Source of the DNA: Paenibacillus sp. PK3_47
Lineage (GTDB): Bacteria; Bacillota; Bacilli; Paenibacillales; Paenibacillaceae
Reading direction: 5' to 3'
Assembly: GCF_023520895.1 (NCBI RefSeq)
Contig: NZ_CP026029.1
Location: forward strand, 1,488,001-1,552,000
DNA: 64,000 bases
Shown: in pieces, positions 62,097 through 64,000 of the stretch
Layout: each line of letters begins with the position of its first letter
Numbering within the stretch: the stretch's first letter is position 1
The notes under the pieces: generated by a model
Told to the model about the DNA's origin: nothing
Database searches by the model: none
The model's input: the letters and a program-made list of their open reading frames with translations, nothing else
Made by a program: the position numbers and the translations under genes

Positions 62097-64000
62097 CTAT
62101 TTAATCGTCAAGCTGGTCTTCAGACGGATATCATCCGAGGAGCTGCCGACATAAACCGGCACATTACCGGAAGGCATTACCCACTTGTCTGATTTCTCAT
62201 CCCAATAGGACAGTGCTTTGGAATCCAGCTCAATCTGAACGCGCTGCTGCTTGCCAGGCTTCAGCTCTACCTTGGCCCATCCGGCCAGCTGCTTCGGTGC
62301 AGTCTCAACCTTGGTCGGCAGCTGACCTACATACACCTGGACTACCTCAGCCCCCGTGACTTTTCCGGTATTCCGCAAATTCAGGGATACCGTCATTTTG
62401 CGGCCAGTACCTTTGCCGCTTACGTTCGCATGCACATTGCGGTAGTCAAAGGTTGTGTAAGACAAGCCGTGTCCAAAAGCAAACGCCGGCTTGATTCCGG
62501 ATTGCTCGTAACCGCGGTAGCCAACCATAACGCCTTCACTGTACTCGGACTTGCCGTTCACTCCCGGGAACTGCTCAGGTGACGATACCGGCGTACTGCC
62601 TTCATCAACCGGGAACGTGACCGGCAGCTTGCCGGACGGGTTCACATCTCCGAACAGCACCCGTGCAATGGCGTTACCCTGCTCCTGTCCAGTGTACCAG
62701 GCCTGAACAATCGACTTCACCTTATTCTGCCATCCGTCCATTTCGACCGCTCTTCCGCTCATGGACACCACAACTGTATTAGGGTTGGCAGCGGCCACCT
62801 CGGAGATCAGACGGTCCTGATTGTTGGGCAGATCGAGATCCGAACGGTCGAAGTAGCCCTCGCTCTCATAGGTACGTACAACTACAACGGCAACATCCGA
62901 TTTTTTGGCCAGATTAACGGCTTCCTGCATCTTCGTTTCAACGGCACCCGCCGGCGGCTCCCAGCCAAACCGGACCGTACCGCCGAAGTCGGTGGATGCA
63001 CCTTCCTTGTAGTACGTTTTGTATTCAATTTTAACCTCATGGCGTTCCCCTTTAGTCAGGGTTACAGCCGCTTTTTCGGTCTTCAATGTCGTTCCGTCGC
63101 TGTCGATCAGCAGCTTGCCGTCCAGATACAGCTTGCCGCTGCCGACACTGGTCAGGCTAAGATTGTACTTGCCTGTCTTTGGAGCAGTCAGGTAACCGTT
63201 CCAGCGCGCAGACATCATGCTGTTCAGATTACCCGGCGTCTGCGGCAGCTTGGAGGACTGTCCGTTCAATCCGTCAAAGTTATAGAAGCCAAGATTCATA
63301 TTCACCTGGCCGTCCGTCCGGGTAAGTGTAGGCTCGCCTTCCATCTTGTTGTTAGGCCAGTATTCACCGGTAAGACCGGAACCTTCACCGCCCCCAGCAG
63401 GAGTCAGAACCGTTGACGGAATTGCGGAAGGACCGTTGACGATATCGCCGGTCGATACCGGATCCGTACCCGGCGCATAGCTGACCTTAATTCCTTTGCC
63501 TGCACGTTCGTTAATGGCATCCAGCGGACTGACCGTGTACGTTGGAGTAACAAGCGAGCTTCCTCCGACCGTAGCATACTTGTCAGCATCAGGACCGATG
63601 ACGGCAATCGACTTCAGCTTGTCCTCATTCAAAGGCAAAGCTTTGTTCTTGTTCTGCAGCAGCACGAGACTGTCCTCGGCAATATCAAGCGCCGCCTTTC
63701 CGTGCTCTTCCGCCGGAATCTGGACATTAACCGGTTTGCTGTCAAACAAGCCTTTGTCGAACATTTGTGTCAAAGTTCTTCCGGCCATAAGATCAAGCTG
63801 CTCTTCGCTGACCTCACCGTTCTGCACGGCGGTCAACAGCTGATCTCCCCATTTACCGTACGGCTCGCCCGGTGTCTCCAGATCGAGGCCGGCCAGCGCC
63901 GATTTCGTGGTGCTGAGATTAGCGCCGTAGTCACTCATGACAAAGCCCTGGAAGTTCAGTTTATCCCTCAGGACATCAGTCAATGCATACTCACTCTCAC
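62097..64000 (-). CDS. GH3-family beta-glucosidase, N-terminus beyond the window
   Basis: The reading frame is open to base 64000, so only the last 633 or so residues are seen. FVMSDYGAN carries the catalytic aspartate nucleophile. Then follow the GH3 C-terminal alpha/beta domain, interrupted by a PA14-like module (about GLTGEYWPNNKM to FGWEPPAG), and a terminal fibronectin III-like domain. It removes terminal beta-linked sugars. With the GH30 enzyme it forms a glycan-degrading pair. Confidence 0.9.
   Translation of the reverse strand, partial: ESEYALTDVLRDKLNFQGFVMSDYGANLSTTKSALAGLDLETPGEPYGKWGDQLLTAVQNGEVSEEQLDLMAGRTLTQMFDKGLFDSKPVNVQIPAEEHGKAALDIAEDSLVLLQNKNKALPLNEDKLKSIAVIGPDADKYATVGGSSLVTPTYTVSPLDAINERAGKGIKVSYAPGTDPVSTGDIVNGPSAIPSTVLTPAGGGEGSGLTGEYWPNNKMEGEPTLTRTDGQVNMNLGFYNFDGLNGQSSKLPQTPGNLNSMMSARWNGYLTAPKTGKYNLSLTSVGSGKLYLDGKLLIDSDGTTLKTEKAAVTLTKGERHEVKIEYKTYYKEGASTDFGGTVRFGWEPPAGAVETKMQEAVNLAKKSDVAVVVVRTYESEGYFDRSDLDLPNNQDRLISEVAAANPNTVVVSMSGRAVEMDGWQNKVKSIVQAWYTGQEQGNAIARVLFGDVNPSGKLPVTFPVDEGSTPVSSPEQFPGVNGKSEYSEGVMVGYRGYEQSGIKPAFAFGHGLSYTTFDYRNVHANVSGKGTGRKMTVSLNLRNTGKVTGAEVVQVYVGQLPTKVETAPKQLAGWAKVELKPGKQQRVQIELDSKALSYWDEKSDKWVMPSGNVPVYVGSSSDDIRLKTSLTIK

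Overview
The window looks like the chromosome of a spore-forming Bacillota of the Paenibacillus type. Genes are preceded by strong AGGAGG-type ribosome binding sites with frequent TTG and GTG starts. The gene set includes primosome genes dnaB-dnaI, sda, a YheC/D ATP-grasp protein, a SpoVB/YtgP-like flippase, a SAM-I riboswitch, coproheme decarboxylase HemQ, the futalosine enzyme MqnE and an Lpl-type sugar ABC transporter with a membrane-bound AraC regulator. No rRNA, tRNA, phage, insertion sequence or CRISPR was seen. The genus is an inference from gene content.

Layout. 1-5.5 kb: end of a LysR regulator, PHP-family phosphatase, nitroreductase, GNAT, Tat-exported metallophosphoesterase, K+ channel, DUF3891 protein. 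5.7-10.8 kb: sdhCAB (minus strand) divergent from a LysR regulator, with a Fur-like box and a LysR-like dyad in the spacer and unusual hairpin repeats between the sdh genes. 10.8-17 kb: sugar ABC transporter operon and its AraC-type regulator, both with cre-like sites. 17.2-21.3 kb: KtrAB-type K+ uptake and a CPBP membrane protease. 21.3-23.1 kb: about 1.7 kb without convincing genes, filled by a GC-rich microsatellite and two long tandem arrays with 52-bp and 51-bp periods, each unit carrying a hairpin core. 23.2-32.2 kb: uvrC, trxA, a YqzM-like peptide, an SgrR-like regulator divergent from an MFS transporter, dnaB-dnaI.

32.3-49.7 kb is a respiration, cofactor and Fe-S region: YuiB-like protein, hemQ, two type II NADH dehydrogenase-like proteins, YumC ferredoxin-NADP reductase, sda, YutM/YuzB/YutI-like proteins, mqnE, SAM-riboswitch-controlled metNPQ, a HEPN-like protein, a UbiD decarboxylase, ctaA and a thioredoxin. 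49.8-64 kb: MurJ-like flippase, DUF456, HAD phosphatase, class B PBP, a CvpA-transglutaminase fusion, an MFS carrier, a small TOPRIM protein, manganese catalase, DUF2512, and a GH30-GH3 glycosidase pair cut by the window end.

How parts fit: SdhCAB, the NDH-2-like proteins, CtaA, HemQ and the menaquinone enzymes all serve an aerobic menaquinone-based respiratory chain. The main unexplained signal is the set of short palindromes or hairpins repeated at 51-52 bp (about five helical turns) in the 21.5-23.0 kb arrays and, in smaller number, between sdhA and sdhB.
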